A stretch of 64,000 nt of DNA from Streptomyces sp. NBC_00353 (GTDB lineage: Bacteria; Actinomycetota; Actinomycetes; Streptomycetales; Streptomycetaceae), in NCBI RefSeq assembly GCF_036108815.1, contig NZ_CP107985.1:496001-560000 (forward strand), given 5' to 3'. Both the position numbers and the translations under genes were made by a program. The notes beneath the pieces are model-generated. The model was not told the origin of the DNA, searched no databases, and saw only the letters and a program-made list of their open reading frames with translations. Shown here one piece after another: positions 44,946-54,592 of the stretch. How positions within the stretch are numbered: position 1 is the stretch's first letter; each line of letters opens with the position of its first letter.

Positions 44946-46484
44946 TCAGGTTGAGACACGGGGCGCACCCGTCCGGGTGGCCGACCCCGCGGTCGCCACG
45001 GCGGGGCGCGGCGCACTCTTCTGGACGGCTTCGGCCGAGGTGGCGGGGCCGGTGAGACCCGGCGGCAGGGTCGTCACCGCGAGCCGTCCGCCGTGGTGCG
45101 CGGCGAGACCAGCCAGCGTCTCCAGGGCGGTGAGGACGGCCGGGCTGAACCGGCCCGGCTGGACCCGGGCCCGCTCCACGATCCCCTGCGCGTGTTCGGC
45201 CACCGCACTGTAGGGCCCGGCCGCCGACCCGGGACCGGCAGGCAGCTCCGAGGGCGGCAGCTGCTGCCAAACCTCGCGGAACTCCGCTACCCGCCGGTGC
45301 GGGGAAGCGCTGAGCTCCTTGCCCATGTCGGTGTCCACCCATGCCTGGAAGGCCCGGGCAATCTCTCGCGAGGCCTCCACAGCCTCGTCCCGGGTGGCGT
45401 ACGGCAGCGGAGCGTTGGACCGCAGTGTGCTGCGCAACTGGCGGATCTCGGCAAGATTCTGGTTCTGGGCGGCGGCCACGGTGTCGGCGTCGGGCCGCTC
45501 GCTGAGCGGACTGCTGTAGGCCAGGGCCGCATCGGAGACCTTGAGCAGCACCTCGGCGGTCGGCAGGTCCGGGTGCTTGGCGCCGCTGCGCAGCCACTCG
45601 GCCCCGGCCTGCGCCCAGCGGGCGATGGTCTCGCAGGAACGGGCGGAGACCGTGCGCCAAAACCCCTGGACACGCACGTCGTCGGCCAGCCGCTCAAAGT
45701 AGGGGCCGGCCTTCTCCTTGATGACGTCCCACAGATGGGCGGCAGCGCCGCGGACGGTCTGCAGCTGCTGCCACTCCGCCGAGTCCTTAAGCGACAGAGC
45801 ATGGCGGTCGGCCTCCTGCAGGGCGGTGTTGACCGCGGCGGCCGCCTGCCGGGCATCGGCCGTACTGACAGGGGCGGGCGCGACGGGCGCGGACTGCGGA
45901 CCCACACTATCCGTAGCGGCCTGTGGGCCGCGCACGGTTCGCCTCCACTGCTGCTCCAGGATGCGCAGGTCGTTGTCGACGGCGGCGCGCAGGTCCTGGG
46001 CGCTGCCCAGGTCGGGCGGGACGATGTCGGCCCATGCCTCCCCCACCCGCTCGAGCGCCTCAGGCAGATCCACTGGCTCGATGAGGTCGGCGGCCCACAG
46101 GTCCGCGGGATCGCTGGCAACCCCAGTGCGGCCCGCTTCCGGGAAGGCAGCGGCCGGTGCAGCCTGAGACACCGGCGCTCGCGCCGTGTCCTGAGCGCCC
46201 CTGGGGGCCTTCAGCTTCCATGTCGGGGCACCGTAGCCGTCGTACAGGACCCCGTCGCGTGCAGTCCATCCCGCCCCGTCCGGGAGGTCGTTGCCGGTCC
46301 ACAGCGGAAGCTCACGCTGCGCTTCGGGCATCGCCGCCTCGGCATTCGCCCGCGCCCGCTCCTCCAACGGGGCTGGCTGCGCCACTTGCAGAACAGGGAC
46401 GGGCGGCTGGCTGGCCCGGTATGCCTCGACGGCCGCTCGGATGGATTCGGCGGCCACCGAGGCCGGTTCTGTGGGTGTGGCCAT
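44946..46484 (-). CDS. unknown helical protein of the conjugation module, 512 aa
   Basis: ATG 46484 follows GGAGG at good spacing. The protein is rich in Ala and Pro with long helices: EPASVAAESIRAAVEAYRAS, LEERARANAEAAMPEAQREL, LWDVIKEKAGPYFERLADDV and RDEAVEASREIARAFQAWVD. It has a low-complexity C-terminus and no signal or membrane segment. No known family was recognised. It resembles the large unknown accessory proteins seen next to relaxase genes. It follows the DUF4913-like gene after 156 bp. Confidence 0.72.
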   Translation of the reverse strand: MATPTEPASVAAESIRAAVEAYRASQPPVPVLQVAQPAPLEERARANAEAAMPEAQRELPLWTGNDLPDGAGWTARDGVLYDGYGAPTWKLKAPRGAQDTARAPVSQAAPAAAFPEAGRTGVASDPADLWAADLIEPVDLPEALERVGEAWADIVPPDLGSAQDLRAAVDNDLRILEQQWRRTVRGPQAATDSVGPQSAPVAPAPVSTADARQAAAAVNTALQEADRHALSLKDSAEWQQLQTVRGAAAHLWDVIKEKAGPYFERLADDVRVQGFWRTVSARSCETIARWAQAGAEWLRSGAKHPDLPTAEVLLKVSDAALAYSSPLSERPDADTVAAAQNQNLAEIRQLRSTLRSNAPLPYATRDEAVEASREIARAFQAWVDTDMGKELSASPHRRVAEFREVWQQLPPSELPAGPGSAAGPYSAVAEHAQGIVERARVQPGRFSPAVLTALETLAGLAAHHGGRLAVTTLPPGLTGPATSAEAVQKSAPRPAVATAGSATRTGAPRVST

Positions 46485-46640
46485 GGAGGCTTCCTCCGTA
46501 CGGTCGGGTGTCACGGGCAAGAGCCCGCGAGGGCAGTTCGGCGCGCTCCGGGACGTCGTCGCGCTGCTGAGTGGCTTCTTCGGCATGTAGCGGGATACGT
46601 ACGCAGGCCCCCTTCGCGTGTGTATGGTCCTGCGGCGCCG

Positions 46641-47153
46641 CTACAGCGGTGCCTGCAGTTCGGCGGTACGTCGGGCGAGTTCCGCCGCGGCCGGATGCGC
46701 GGCCGCGGCCGTAGTCGTGTCGGCGGTGAGCAGGTACGCCTCGAAGGCCTCGTCGGCGCCGGGCGGTGGCGCCACCAGCGGTGGCGGGTCCTGGTGGCGG
46801 CCGCTGGCGCAGGCGGCCAGCTGCAGGCGGGGCGTGAAGCTATACAGGGTGTTGATCCAGTCGCCTTCGGCAAGCTCCCGCCCCGCGGCCCGTTCACCTG
46901 CATAGGTGCGCAGCCAGCCGACGTACAGGGCGGTCAAGTGCTCGACGACGGGCGGGTGCCGGTACCAGCACGGCGGGATGTTGTTGTGGAGTTCGAAGGT
47001 GAGGCGCAGCCAGTCGACCCAGATCGCGAGTTCTCGCATCCGGGCACGCCGCTCGGGCGGGTCCATGGCAGCCCACACCCACCGCTGAGGCTCCGGCTTG
47101 GCGGCGGCCGGTGCTGGCCACAGGGAGGCGGGGTTGTCGAGCGCGTCAGACAC
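46641..47153 (-). CDS. DUF4913-like protein
   Basis: A 170-residue soluble protein starting 8 bp inside the end of the coupling-protein gene. The segment ELAIWVDWLRLTFELHNNIP, then PCWYRHPPVVEHLTALYVGW, matches the DUF4913 pattern (WV..L....PPCW..HP..V.EL.AL...W) common in actinobacterial plasmids and conjugative elements. The tail is Ala-rich. Its role in conjugation is unknown. Confidence 0.72.
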   Translation of the reverse strand: MSDALDNPASLWPAPAAAKPEPQRWVWAAMDPPERRARMRELAIWVDWLRLTFELHNNIPPCWYRHPPVVEHLTALYVGWLRTYAGERAAGRELAEGDWINTLYSFTPRLQLAACASGRHQDPPPLVAPPPGADEAFEAYLLTADTTTAAAAHPAAAELARRTAELQAPL

Positions 47154-48873
47154 GGGTGCCGGCCTTCCCGGGTGCGGCGGGTTTGGTGAAGCTGACCGTC
47201 CCTGTCGGAGGAGCGGGGACGGCCAGCAGCTTCTTGAGGTCTTTGTCGCGGAAGGTGAGCCGCATCTTGACCTTGATCGGGGGCTGGTTGGAGTACTGGG
47301 CGATGGCGGTGAAGTCCGGCAGTTGCTGAAGGGAGTGGACCGGGGCGAGGTCGGTCTCGGTGGCTGAGGTGTTGGTGGAGTACTCGCCTCGGGAGCGGCC
47401 GTGGGAGGTCCGCATGACTTCGGTACGTCCGTACAGGCCGGAGAAGTAGCGCAGGGTCTCCAGGTCGCCGCAGCCGGGCAGCAGCATCCGCAGACCGCTT
47501 GCGGAGAGCACGGTGTTGGCCTTCTGGGTGCCGAGCCGGTCGCGGAGTTGGGACAGGTCGTGCCAGACGGTCAGGACGTCGATTCCCATGCCGCGGCCGG
47601 TGGTAAGGATGTTCGGCAGTCTCGGGTAGCGAAGCATGTTGCCGGCCTCGTCGACCATGACTCCCAGGGACGGGTTCAGCGGCTTTCCGGTCGTGTTGTA
47701 GCGGACTTCGGCCCCGTGGATGATCGACGCGATGATCGAGGTCAGCAGCGGGGCGAACCGTTCGGCATCGGCCTCGGAGGCGATCAGGCAGACGGTGCCG
47801 TTCGCCTGCAGGAGCTCCTCGACGGTGAAGTCGGTGCCGGAGCATGTCTCGCGGACTTCTTCGTCGGCGTAGACCCGGGCCAGCACGTTGAGACTGAACT
47901 GAATGCTTCCGATGCCGTCCTCGTGGAGGCGCAGCCAAGGGGATGCGTAGTCGTCGGCGACTTCGGTGTAGCCGTGTTGCAGCAGGACGGCGCGGACGTG
48001 GTCGACGGCGTCCTTGCCCAGCCCGAGCCAGCGGCGCATCGCGCTGACGCCGCCTCCGGAGAGGTTCGCCGCCAGCAGGACGCCCTTGAGGACGCTCTTG
48101 GCCTGGTCGATCCAGGGGGCGGCGCGCTTGTCGTCGCCGGAGGAGGAGGCTTCTGCCATCCATGCGGCCATCCGGTCGGCTGCTTTGGCATCGGTGCAAT
48201 AGTCCACCGGAGACCACTTCTGGGTGGTACGGCCGGGGATTCCGGCGGGGGCGATCACCCACACGGGGCCGAAGTGGCGGCGGCGGGCGTCGATGATGTC
48301 CAGGTCGGCGGCCTTGGTGGTCGTCACGACCAAGGGCCCCTGCCACTCGGCGGCGTTCGGCAGCACCAGCCCTGTCGTCTTCGACGACCCGGGCACCCCG
48401 AACACGGTCGCGGAGATGTTGGGCTGGGCGGCCACGATCTTCTTGGTCCGCATCCCGCGCCCGGCGGTGATCCGGTTGGCGCGCCTGACCGGGTCCTGGG
48501 GTGCGGCGAGCTTGCGTTCCACCTTCACCCCGCCCCACTGCGCTCCGCCGGTGCGGCCGCTGCGATCAAGGAGACCGATGGCTTTGACCACCAGGACGAG
48601 GACGACGACGATCAGGAGCACGGCGAGCAGGTAGAACAGCCAGGCCGGCGGGGCCGGTTCGTAAGCTGCGCCTGGTCCGCGTACGAGCGCGGTGAGAACG
48701 GTCGCGGGGACGCTGCTGGTGCGCGTCGCCCACCCGCGTCCGGACAGCGCAGAGGCGAGCGGTGCGGCCAGCAGCACCGCGCCGCCGACCGAGACCAGTG
48801 CGCCGGCACCGTAGGCGGCGAGCAGGGTGTTGTCGTCCATGGCGGCGGACGGGCCGTTCTTCCCCGTCGCCAT
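47146..48873 (-). CDS. VirD4/TraG-like type IV coupling protein
   Basis: A 575-residue protein with two N-terminal membrane helices (about 16-42 and 75-98). The Walker A segment FGVPGSSKTTGLVLPN is at about residue 163 and Walker B PSLGVMVDEAGNMLRYPRLP at about 406, followed by the VirD4-like LTTGRGMGIDVLTVWHDLSQ. This is the ATPase that links the relaxase-DNA complex to the secretion channel. ATG 48873 overlaps the VirB4-like stop as TGATG, so the two are translated together. Length and order are normal for the family. Confidence 0.92.
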   Translation of the reverse strand: MATGKNGPSAAMDDNTLLAAYGAGALVSVGGAVLLAAPLASALSGRGWATRTSSVPATVLTALVRGPGAAYEPAPPAWLFYLLAVLLIVVVLVLVVKAIGLLDRSGRTGGAQWGGVKVERKLAAPQDPVRRANRITAGRGMRTKKIVAAQPNISATVFGVPGSSKTTGLVLPNAAEWQGPLVVTTTKAADLDIIDARRRHFGPVWVIAPAGIPGRTTQKWSPVDYCTDAKAADRMAAWMAEASSSGDDKRAAPWIDQAKSVLKGVLLAANLSGGGVSAMRRWLGLGKDAVDHVRAVLLQHGYTEVADDYASPWLRLHEDGIGSIQFSLNVLARVYADEEVRETCSGTDFTVEELLQANGTVCLIASEADAERFAPLLTSIIASIIHGAEVRYNTTGKPLNPSLGVMVDEAGNMLRYPRLPNILTTGRGMGIDVLTVWHDLSQLRDRLGTQKANTVLSASGLRMLLPGCGDLETLRYFSGLYGRTEVMRTSHGRSRGEYSTNTSATETDLAPVHSLQQLPDFTAIAQYSNQPPIKVKMRLTFRDKDLKKLLAVPAPPTGTVSFTKPAAPGKAGTRV

Positions 48874-50426
48874 CACACGACCATCCGCTCATCGGTCTCG
48901 AACAACTTCTGCTCGATGTGGGAGAGCACCAGCTGGACGGCATGGGAGCCGCCGCCGCGGCCTACCTTCCACAGGGCGCGGCCGCGTTGGCCTGCACCCC
49001 AGGAGCCGATCAGGTCGCATTCGGCGTCGGTGAGTCCGATCGCCTCGCGGGTGATCTGCAGTGGGCGGGTGTCCTGGGCGAGCTGGATGCGGGTCTCGCA
49101 GGAGGAGATGAGGTCCTTGGCGATCGCCACGGCCTCCGAGCCGGCCGCGCCGACGCTCTCGAAGTCGGACAGGCGGTGGGTGGCCAGGATCTGGATGGTG
49201 CCGGTCGCCCGGGAGAGTCTGAGATCCGCGTCGATCTTGCGGACCATGGCGGCGCCGCCACTGCGCATCTGGCGCCACAGCTCGTCGCGTACGACGACCC
49301 ACGGGCGCTGGCCGGGCCGGTCGATCGCCGCCTGTGCCCAGGAGGAGACGCAGGACAGCACCATGGCGACCGTCTCGTCGCCGTACTGTTCCAGGGCGGA
49401 GATGTCGACGGACTGGATGGGGGCCTCCCAGTCCAGGCCGATGGATGTCTCCTGGTCGAAGAGCCCGCCCAGATGACCGTTGACCATGGCGCCGAGCGCC
49501 GAGCGGATGGTGGCCATCTGCTCGCGGGCCCTTTGCACTTCGCCGTCGCGGACGCGGAGTTCCTTGGCCATCGCGTCGGTGGGGTCGCGCAGCTTGTCGT
49601 AGACCAGCGGCAAGGTGGGCACCGCGAGGCGGGTCTGTCCGTACAGCTCGCCCGTTACCTCTCGCACCGCGACGTCCAGGGCCTCTTCCTCTTGCGACTC
49701 CAGCGTCCGCTTGAGCTGGAGCTCCAGCAGGGCCTTGAAGAGCGTCAGGCGGCGGCGGTGGATCTCCTGCAGGCGGCTGCGGAGTTCGGCCGAGTCAGTG
49801 ATCCGGTCGAGGCCCGCGCCGAGCGGTCCGGCGTCAAGAGGGTTGAGGCGGCCGGGCAGGCCGGGGCCGAGCCGGACCGGCTCAACTCCCAGGTGGCGGC
49901 ACAGGCCCGCGTACTCGCCCTTCACGTCGCCCGCGATCAGGGTGCGGTGCCCGAACGCCATCAGCCGGAAGCACAACGCCTTGATGTGCGCGCTCTTACC
50001 GGACCCGGGAATGCCGGTGATCATGACGTTGGGGTTGGTGCACAGTCCTTCGCGTACCCAGACCGCCGGGTGGGCGGAGAACGCCTGCGTGGTCAGGGTG
50101 TTGTGGCCGATGTACGCGCCGACCGGTGGCAGTGCCCCGGCGTGCAGGAAGGGGTAGGCGCCGGCCGCGTTGCCGGTATCGGCGCGCACCACTTCGGTCC
50201 GGGGCAGGGACGCGGACCGCCCCGCATACGGGTGCGCCCATCCCCTGCGGGGGGCGATCCGCATCACGGTGTCGGCGTCTTCGAGACGGCGGGCTGCGCG
50301 CTGTTCGGCTGCCGTCGGCCCTGCCGGAGCGGGGACGAGCGTCGTGTTGATGCCGGTGGCTTCGCCGATCCCGGCGGCTTCCAGCAGGGTGTCGTCGCCT
50401 GTGCGGCGGCGGGTGAGGAGGCCCAT
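48873..50426 (-). CDS. VirB4-like conjugation ATPase
   Basis: A 517-residue ATPase starting ATG 50426 (TGATG overlap with the previous gene). The Walker A region NVMITGIPGSGKSAHIKALC is at about residue 139, KGEYAGLCRHLGVEPVRLGP follows, and Walker B PWVVVRDELWRQM is at about 378, then TIQILATHRLSDFESVG. The N-terminal VirB4 domain is shorter than in proteobacterial VirB4 (about 800 aa), as in actinobacterial types, where the neighbouring SCO6880-family protein may supply the missing part. It energises pilus or channel assembly at the membrane. Confidence 0.88.
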   Translation of the reverse strand: MGLLTRRRTGDDTLLEAAGIGEATGINTTLVPAPAGPTAAEQRAARRLEDADTVMRIAPRRGWAHPYAGRSASLPRTEVVRADTGNAAGAYPFLHAGALPPVGAYIGHNTLTTQAFSAHPAVWVREGLCTNPNVMITGIPGSGKSAHIKALCFRLMAFGHRTLIAGDVKGEYAGLCRHLGVEPVRLGPGLPGRLNPLDAGPLGAGLDRITDSAELRSRLQEIHRRRLTLFKALLELQLKRTLESQEEEALDVAVREVTGELYGQTRLAVPTLPLVYDKLRDPTDAMAKELRVRDGEVQRAREQMATIRSALGAMVNGHLGGLFDQETSIGLDWEAPIQSVDISALEQYGDETVAMVLSCVSSWAQAAIDRPGQRPWVVVRDELWRQMRSGGAAMVRKIDADLRLSRATGTIQILATHRLSDFESVGAAGSEAVAIAKDLISSCETRIQLAQDTRPLQITREAIGLTDAECDLIGSWGAGQRGRALWKVGRGGGSHAVQLVLSHIEQKLFETDERMVV

Positions 50427-51949
50427 CAGAATCCCGTCCGTCGGTCCGGCAGTCCCTGGCCAAGCGGAAGTGCGCCCGCGGCGAACCCGACGTCCTGGGC
50501 TCCCCACATGCGCCGCAGTTCCAGGCCAGCCGCCGCGGCATCGGCCTGCATCTCCGCGCAGGCCGTCTCCAGTTCCTCCAGGTCGGTGACGGTCACCGAC
50601 AGCACCGCGGTCATCCGCACCACGCCCTGGCCCGACGCGCGGGCCATGTCCTGGGTGCGGGCGAGGTTGACCTCGCGGCGCTCGTCCTCGCTCTCGTCCC
50701 GGCCGGTTTTGGCCCGCAGGTGCCGGGCGGAGGACCGCTTGCTCTTCTCTTTCGCGAGCTCTTGGCGGGCCCGGCGCGGGCCGAGTGGTTCGTAGACCAG
50801 GCTCATCGAGCGCCGAGCGTTGCGCCGGGGGCGCAGCAGCGGCTGCAGGAACGTCGCGTACACCTGTGCCTGCGGCCAGGTACGCACCTGATAGGTGACC
50901 GTCCAGGCCCCGTCGTGGCGGTAGGTGCCCCATCCGGTCTCGGCGGCCGCGGGCCCGGCGAGGGCGGGGTCGACGCCTTCTTCGGTGCCTTCCCATCCCA
51001 GGATCTGGGCAGCGGAGTTAGCGTTGGCGAGTGCGACCTGGGCGTCGGGGTCGTACGCGGTGCGCACGGTCTGGGCCAGACCCCGCGGGGAGAGCCATTC
51101 GACGACCTGCAGGCTCGCGGTGCTCAGTGCTCCGCCCAGCGCGTGGAGCTCGCGCACCAGGACCGCGGCCGCGCCGACCTGGCCGCCGCCGGCGCCCTTG
51201 ATGGCGAGACGGGCCCGGGACGCCGACAGGGTGACGGACAAGTACGTCTCCCGGGAGGTCGCCGCGGGGCCCGCGCCTTCCATGACATCGGCCAGGGCGC
51301 TCACCGCTGCTGCCGGGGCGTCAGCGGTGATGTGCTGCGCGGTCCAGGACCGCAAGGCAGCCCCGTCGTCGGGCAGACATCGCTGGTGTACGGACAGGCG
51401 GGTGATGGGCGAGTCCTCGGTGCAGAACGTGCGCATCAGCGCAGCCCAGGAGGAAACCCGGGCCGCTTGCTTGTCACTGTCCACCAGCGCAAGGCCGGGG
51501 AACGAGACGCGGGCAACCGCGGTGTACGTACCGGCCACCGGGTCGTGTGCGACACCGAGGAGCCCTCCCAGACCGTCCGGTGCCTCCAAGATGCGGAGCC
51601 GGGCAAGGGTGCCTGGCAGATCCATCGGCTGGTGCCCGGTGCGGGCGGATCGGGGAGCGAAAGGCCCGCTGAAGAAGATGTTCTGTTTTCTTGCCACGGC
51701 GATCTGATGCCTCACTGCCAGAAGGATCCATTCATCGGCGCTCAGCCCGCTCACCCGCCCGAAGGCAAGCAGAAGCAACAGCAGAGCCAGCGGCACGCAC
51801 ACGGCGGCCACGGCCCAGCTGGACAGGTTGACGGGGGTGAGCAGCAGCGCGCAGGACACGGCGACCAGGGCGAAACCGGGCCCGGACAGCCGCCCCATGA
51901 AGCCGGACTTCTCCGACTGCCATCCGCTGTAGGTGATGGGTTGTGTCAT
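50426..51949 (-). CDS. SCO6880-family conjugation membrane protein
   Basis: A 507-residue protein with two N-terminal membrane helices (about 26-70: FALVAVSCALLLTPVNLSSW, AVAAVCVPLALLLLLLAFGR) in a PrgI/VirB3-like arrangement and a large cytoplasmic domain: RLRILEAPDGLGGLLGVAHD, YLSVTLSASRARLAIKGAGG and ARTQDMARASGQGVVRMTAV. This is the arrangement of the SCO6880 family found beside VirB4 and VirD4 genes in actinobacterial elements. It behaves like a fused VirB3 and N-terminal VirB4 half (inference). Confidence 0.82.
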   Translation of the reverse strand: MTQPITYSGWQSEKSGFMGRLSGPGFALVAVSCALLLTPVNLSSWAVAAVCVPLALLLLLLAFGRVSGLSADEWILLAVRHQIAVARKQNIFFSGPFAPRSARTGHQPMDLPGTLARLRILEAPDGLGGLLGVAHDPVAGTYTAVARVSFPGLALVDSDKQAARVSSWAALMRTFCTEDSPITRLSVHQRCLPDDGAALRSWTAQHITADAPAAAVSALADVMEGAGPAATSRETYLSVTLSASRARLAIKGAGGGQVGAAAVLVRELHALGGALSTASLQVVEWLSPRGLAQTVRTAYDPDAQVALANANSAAQILGWEGTEEGVDPALAGPAAAETGWGTYRHDGAWTVTYQVRTWPQAQVYATFLQPLLRPRRNARRSMSLVYEPLGPRRARQELAKEKSKRSSARHLRAKTGRDESEDERREVNLARTQDMARASGQGVVRMTAVLSVTVTDLEELETACAEMQADAAAAGLELRRMWGAQDVGFAAGALPLGQGLPDRRTGF

Positions 51950-51952
51950 CGG

Positions 51953-53821
51953 CTATCCCTGAGTCGGAGGGCTGGGCGGCTGCACCGGTTGCAGCGTTCT
52001 CTGCGCACCGTCGTCCGCTTCCTGCGGCTGTCCGGCGGAGGCGGAATGGCGCCGCTGTGCGATGACGACGTGACGGCCGCCGGCCGCCCCGTGGTCGAGA
52101 CCCGCGTGGCCGGCGGTGCTCGCCATGCCGGACTCGAGGGTGTCCTTGCCCGCGGCGAGGACCTGCAGGGGCAGGCCGACCGTGCCCATGACCCGGGATC
52201 CGAAGGTCCGTCCGCTCCCGCCCCGGGTGCTGCTGCCCGCGCTCTGCACGGCGTTGGAGCCGCTGGCGGAGGCCTGGGCGTTGTCCTGCTCCAGGGCGCG
52301 GGTATAGGCGCTGCCGCCGCCGACCGCCCCGGCCCCGCCCATCTCGGGCCGGTAGCCGCCGCTCATCGATGCGGCGGACGAGCCGATCGAGCTCATGAGT
52401 CCGGACGCGATCGCGCTCCCCCCACCGACGGTGGAGAACGTCATGAACTTCGCCAGGACGGGCCATGCGAAGCAGGCGAGGACGAAGATGACAAGGCCGA
52501 CGAACATGTTCTGCACGCCGTCGCCCTCGGACATGGCACCGAACCCGATCGCGAAGCAGAGCACGATCATCGGCTTCATCAACACCAGCGCAATCAGCGC
52601 GTTCCTGGCCTTTGGCCACCACTCCTGCGTCGAGTCGGACATCTGCCCGGCCAGCACCACTGGCATGGTCGCCACCAGGATCATGATTCCGGCCTGCCGC
52701 AGCAGCACCTCGATCCACAGTGCGGCGATCGCCAGGATGCACACGATGCCGACCACGATGATCACGCCGACCGCCGCGGCCGTCACACCTTCACCGGTGA
52801 TGAGCGCCGTGCCCACGGTCGCCGCGCCGCCGCCACCAGTAATCAGCCCGCCGAACAGGGCGCCCAGCTGCTGCTGCATCGCCTTGGTTGCATCGCCCGC
52901 ACCCGAGCCGCCACCGTGGAAGCTGTAGTTGATGATCCAGGTGGACACGGCATCCGACCAGGTCAGAGCCGTCTGCGTGGCGATCACGTAGACCGACGAG
53001 ATGATCCCCCACTTCGCCAGACCCATCACGGCGGTCGCCGCGGGCTCGCCTCGCTGGCTGATCGCCACCTTCCCGAACTGCAGCAGCAACAGGAACGTCG
53101 CGATCAGCAGGGAGAGGACCGTCATGATCCCCTTCGGCTTGCCGATGCCGGTCTTGGACAGATCGATGGTGGACGAATCGTTGAAGACCTTCGCGAACTC
53201 CTCCAGCAGCCACACCACGGACTTACCGATGTAGCGAGCAGCCTCCTGCAGAGCGTTCGAGGCCATCTCCGAGATCTTCCCGGCCGCCCACGTGAAAGGG
53301 GTCTTCGCCTTGGGCGGGTACTTGTCGCCGCCCTCACGCTGGCACTCCCGGAATATGCCGCCCTTGTTGACACAGTCGGTGATGAACTTGTTTAGCTTTT
53401 CGTAGTTGGGATCGTCGGCCTTGTTCGGATAGTTCTTTCGCCACTTCTCCAGCCGACGCTTCTCGAACGCGTGCCGCCCCTCCTCGGAGCAGTTTCGGGC
53501 CCCAGTGCCGTCAGCTCCCTCGCAGATGTCGACGGTGCCGGGCATTTCACCGGCCTCCGGCAGTCGGCAGATGCTGGTGTCGTCGATCTCGTCGTACAGG
53601 CAGTAGTGGCCCTTGTTGTCGATCCCGACTGTCGAACCGCCGGACCAGTCGTTTGGCGCCTTCTTGCCGCTGTCAGGGCCGTAGTCGAGATGCCATTTCG
53701 GCTTGTCCTCAGCCACTGCTGCGGGGGCGGCGCTCAGACCGGATCCGAAGCACACCAGTAGGACAACCACGAGACAGACGAAACGACGGACGAGGCCTCG
53801 CTGTGTCCGGTCAGTCCGCAT
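51953..53821 (-). CDS. VirB6/TrbL-like channel membrane protein
   Basis: A 622-residue protein with a signal peptide (residues 1-38, RFVCLVVVLLVCFGSGLSAA), then a Cys-containing extracytoplasmic domain (CLYDEIDDTSICRLP, FITDCVNKGGIFRECQREGG). A cluster of about seven hydrophobic helices spans about 225-500: LSLLIATFLLLLQFGKVAIS, AVGVIIVVGIVCILAIAALW and MIVLCFAIGFGAMSEGDG. The tail is Gly/Ser-rich. This is the TrbL/VirB6 type of inner-membrane channel component. It overlaps the previous gene by 11 bp and precedes the SCO6880-type gene by 3 bp. Confidence 0.85.
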   Translation of the reverse strand: MRTDRTQRGLVRRFVCLVVVLLVCFGSGLSAAPAAVAEDKPKWHLDYGPDSGKKAPNDWSGGSTVGIDNKGHYCLYDEIDDTSICRLPEAGEMPGTVDICEGADGTGARNCSEEGRHAFEKRRLEKWRKNYPNKADDPNYEKLNKFITDCVNKGGIFRECQREGGDKYPPKAKTPFTWAAGKISEMASNALQEAARYIGKSVVWLLEEFAKVFNDSSTIDLSKTGIGKPKGIMTVLSLLIATFLLLLQFGKVAISQRGEPAATAVMGLAKWGIISSVYVIATQTALTWSDAVSTWIINYSFHGGGSGAGDATKAMQQQLGALFGGLITGGGGAATVGTALITGEGVTAAAVGVIIVVGIVCILAIAALWIEVLLRQAGIMILVATMPVVLAGQMSDSTQEWWPKARNALIALVLMKPMIVLCFAIGFGAMSEGDGVQNMFVGLVIFVLACFAWPVLAKFMTFSTVGGGSAIASGLMSSIGSSAASMSGGYRPEMGGAGAVGGGSAYTRALEQDNAQASASGSNAVQSAGSSTRGGSGRTFGSRVMGTVGLPLQVLAAGKDTLESGMASTAGHAGLDHGAAGGRHVVIAQRRHSASAGQPQEADDGAQRTLQPVQPPSPPTQG

Positions 53822-54581
53822 GCCTCACCTGCACCCACCCGTCGTCCCATGCGTACGGTGATTCAGGGAAGTAGGCGACGGGGAAGCTCCGCTTCTTCCA
53901 GTACTGCGGCTCGTTGGTAGATTTCCACTGGCCGCTTTGCCACTTGAGGATGAAGTCGACGTCCTCGTCCTTGAGCGGGTCGTCGTCCGTTGGCTTCTCA
54001 GGCGTGGTCGCGTAGCGGTCGTAGTTCATCCAGATTTGCACCACCTCCCCGTCAGGGGTCAGTGATTTTCCGCGGACCGCGTTGACGGTGGTGGTGAAGG
54101 TGATCCCGGCGGGCGTTCCGCCGGACGACGGCAGGTTGGCGCCTTCACGTATCTTGCGGACTTCGGAGATCTGCTCGTCGACGTAGCCAGCAGCATCCGG
54201 TGACACGACGGCCTCAAGTTGCTGGCGTGCTTTCTGATCATCGAGGAAGGCGAACTCCTCCCAGAAGTAGACAGCTGCCGAGATGGCGCCGCTCGGGCTG
54301 TGAGGGAAGCCGGTGGAAACCCCGTTCTGCTGCCCCGTCGGGACTCTCAGCGTGATCTTCTTCGCCTTCTCCGGGGTCATCCTGCCGCCGCCGTTGGATC
54401 CGGTCGCGGACGGCTCTGGTTTCGCCGTAACTGAGTGTCCTGCCGCGCGCTTCCCTGAATCGTCGTTTCCGAGAAGGGAGTAGGCCGCGACGCCTCCGGC
54501 GGCCAGTCCTGCGGCGGCGAGTACAGCGAGCCCGGCAAGTGTGAGTTTGGCCCTGCGGGCCGTACGGTCGTGGGTTTCCAT
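53811..54581 (-). CDS. membrane-anchored conjugation protein, probably VirB8-like
   Basis: ATG 54581 gives a 256-residue protein: one membrane helix at about 11-36 (AKLTLAGLAVLAAAGLAAGG), a Ser/Gly linker, then a globular NTF2-like extracytoplasmic domain (ISAAVYFWEEFAFLDDQKAR, EVVQIWMNYDRYATTPEKPT, VDFILKWQSGQWKSTNEPQY). Topology and position between the VirB6-like and VirB2-like genes suggest a VirB8/TcpC-like scaffold; this is inferred, not a motif match. It starts 11 bp after the small upstream gene. Confidence 0.72.
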   Translation of the reverse strand: METHDRTARRAKLTLAGLAVLAAAGLAAGGVAAYSLLGNDDSGKRAAGHSVTAKPEPSATGSNGGGRMTPEKAKKITLRVPTGQQNGVSTGFPHSPSGAISAAVYFWEEFAFLDDQKARQQLEAVVSPDAAGYVDEQISEVRKIREGANLPSSGGTPAGITFTTTVNAVRGKSLTPDGEVVQIWMNYDRYATTPEKPTDDDPLKDEDVDFILKWQSGQWKSTNEPQYWKKRSFPVAYFPESPYAWDDGWVQVRHAD

Positions 54582-54592
54582 CCGCCGTCGCC

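Noticed and set aside
47401..50795. Long plus-strand frames opposite the VirD4 and VirB4-like genes
   Set aside because: The minus strand carries Walker motifs and tightly overlapping starts and stops; the plus frames are mirror effects of GC bias.
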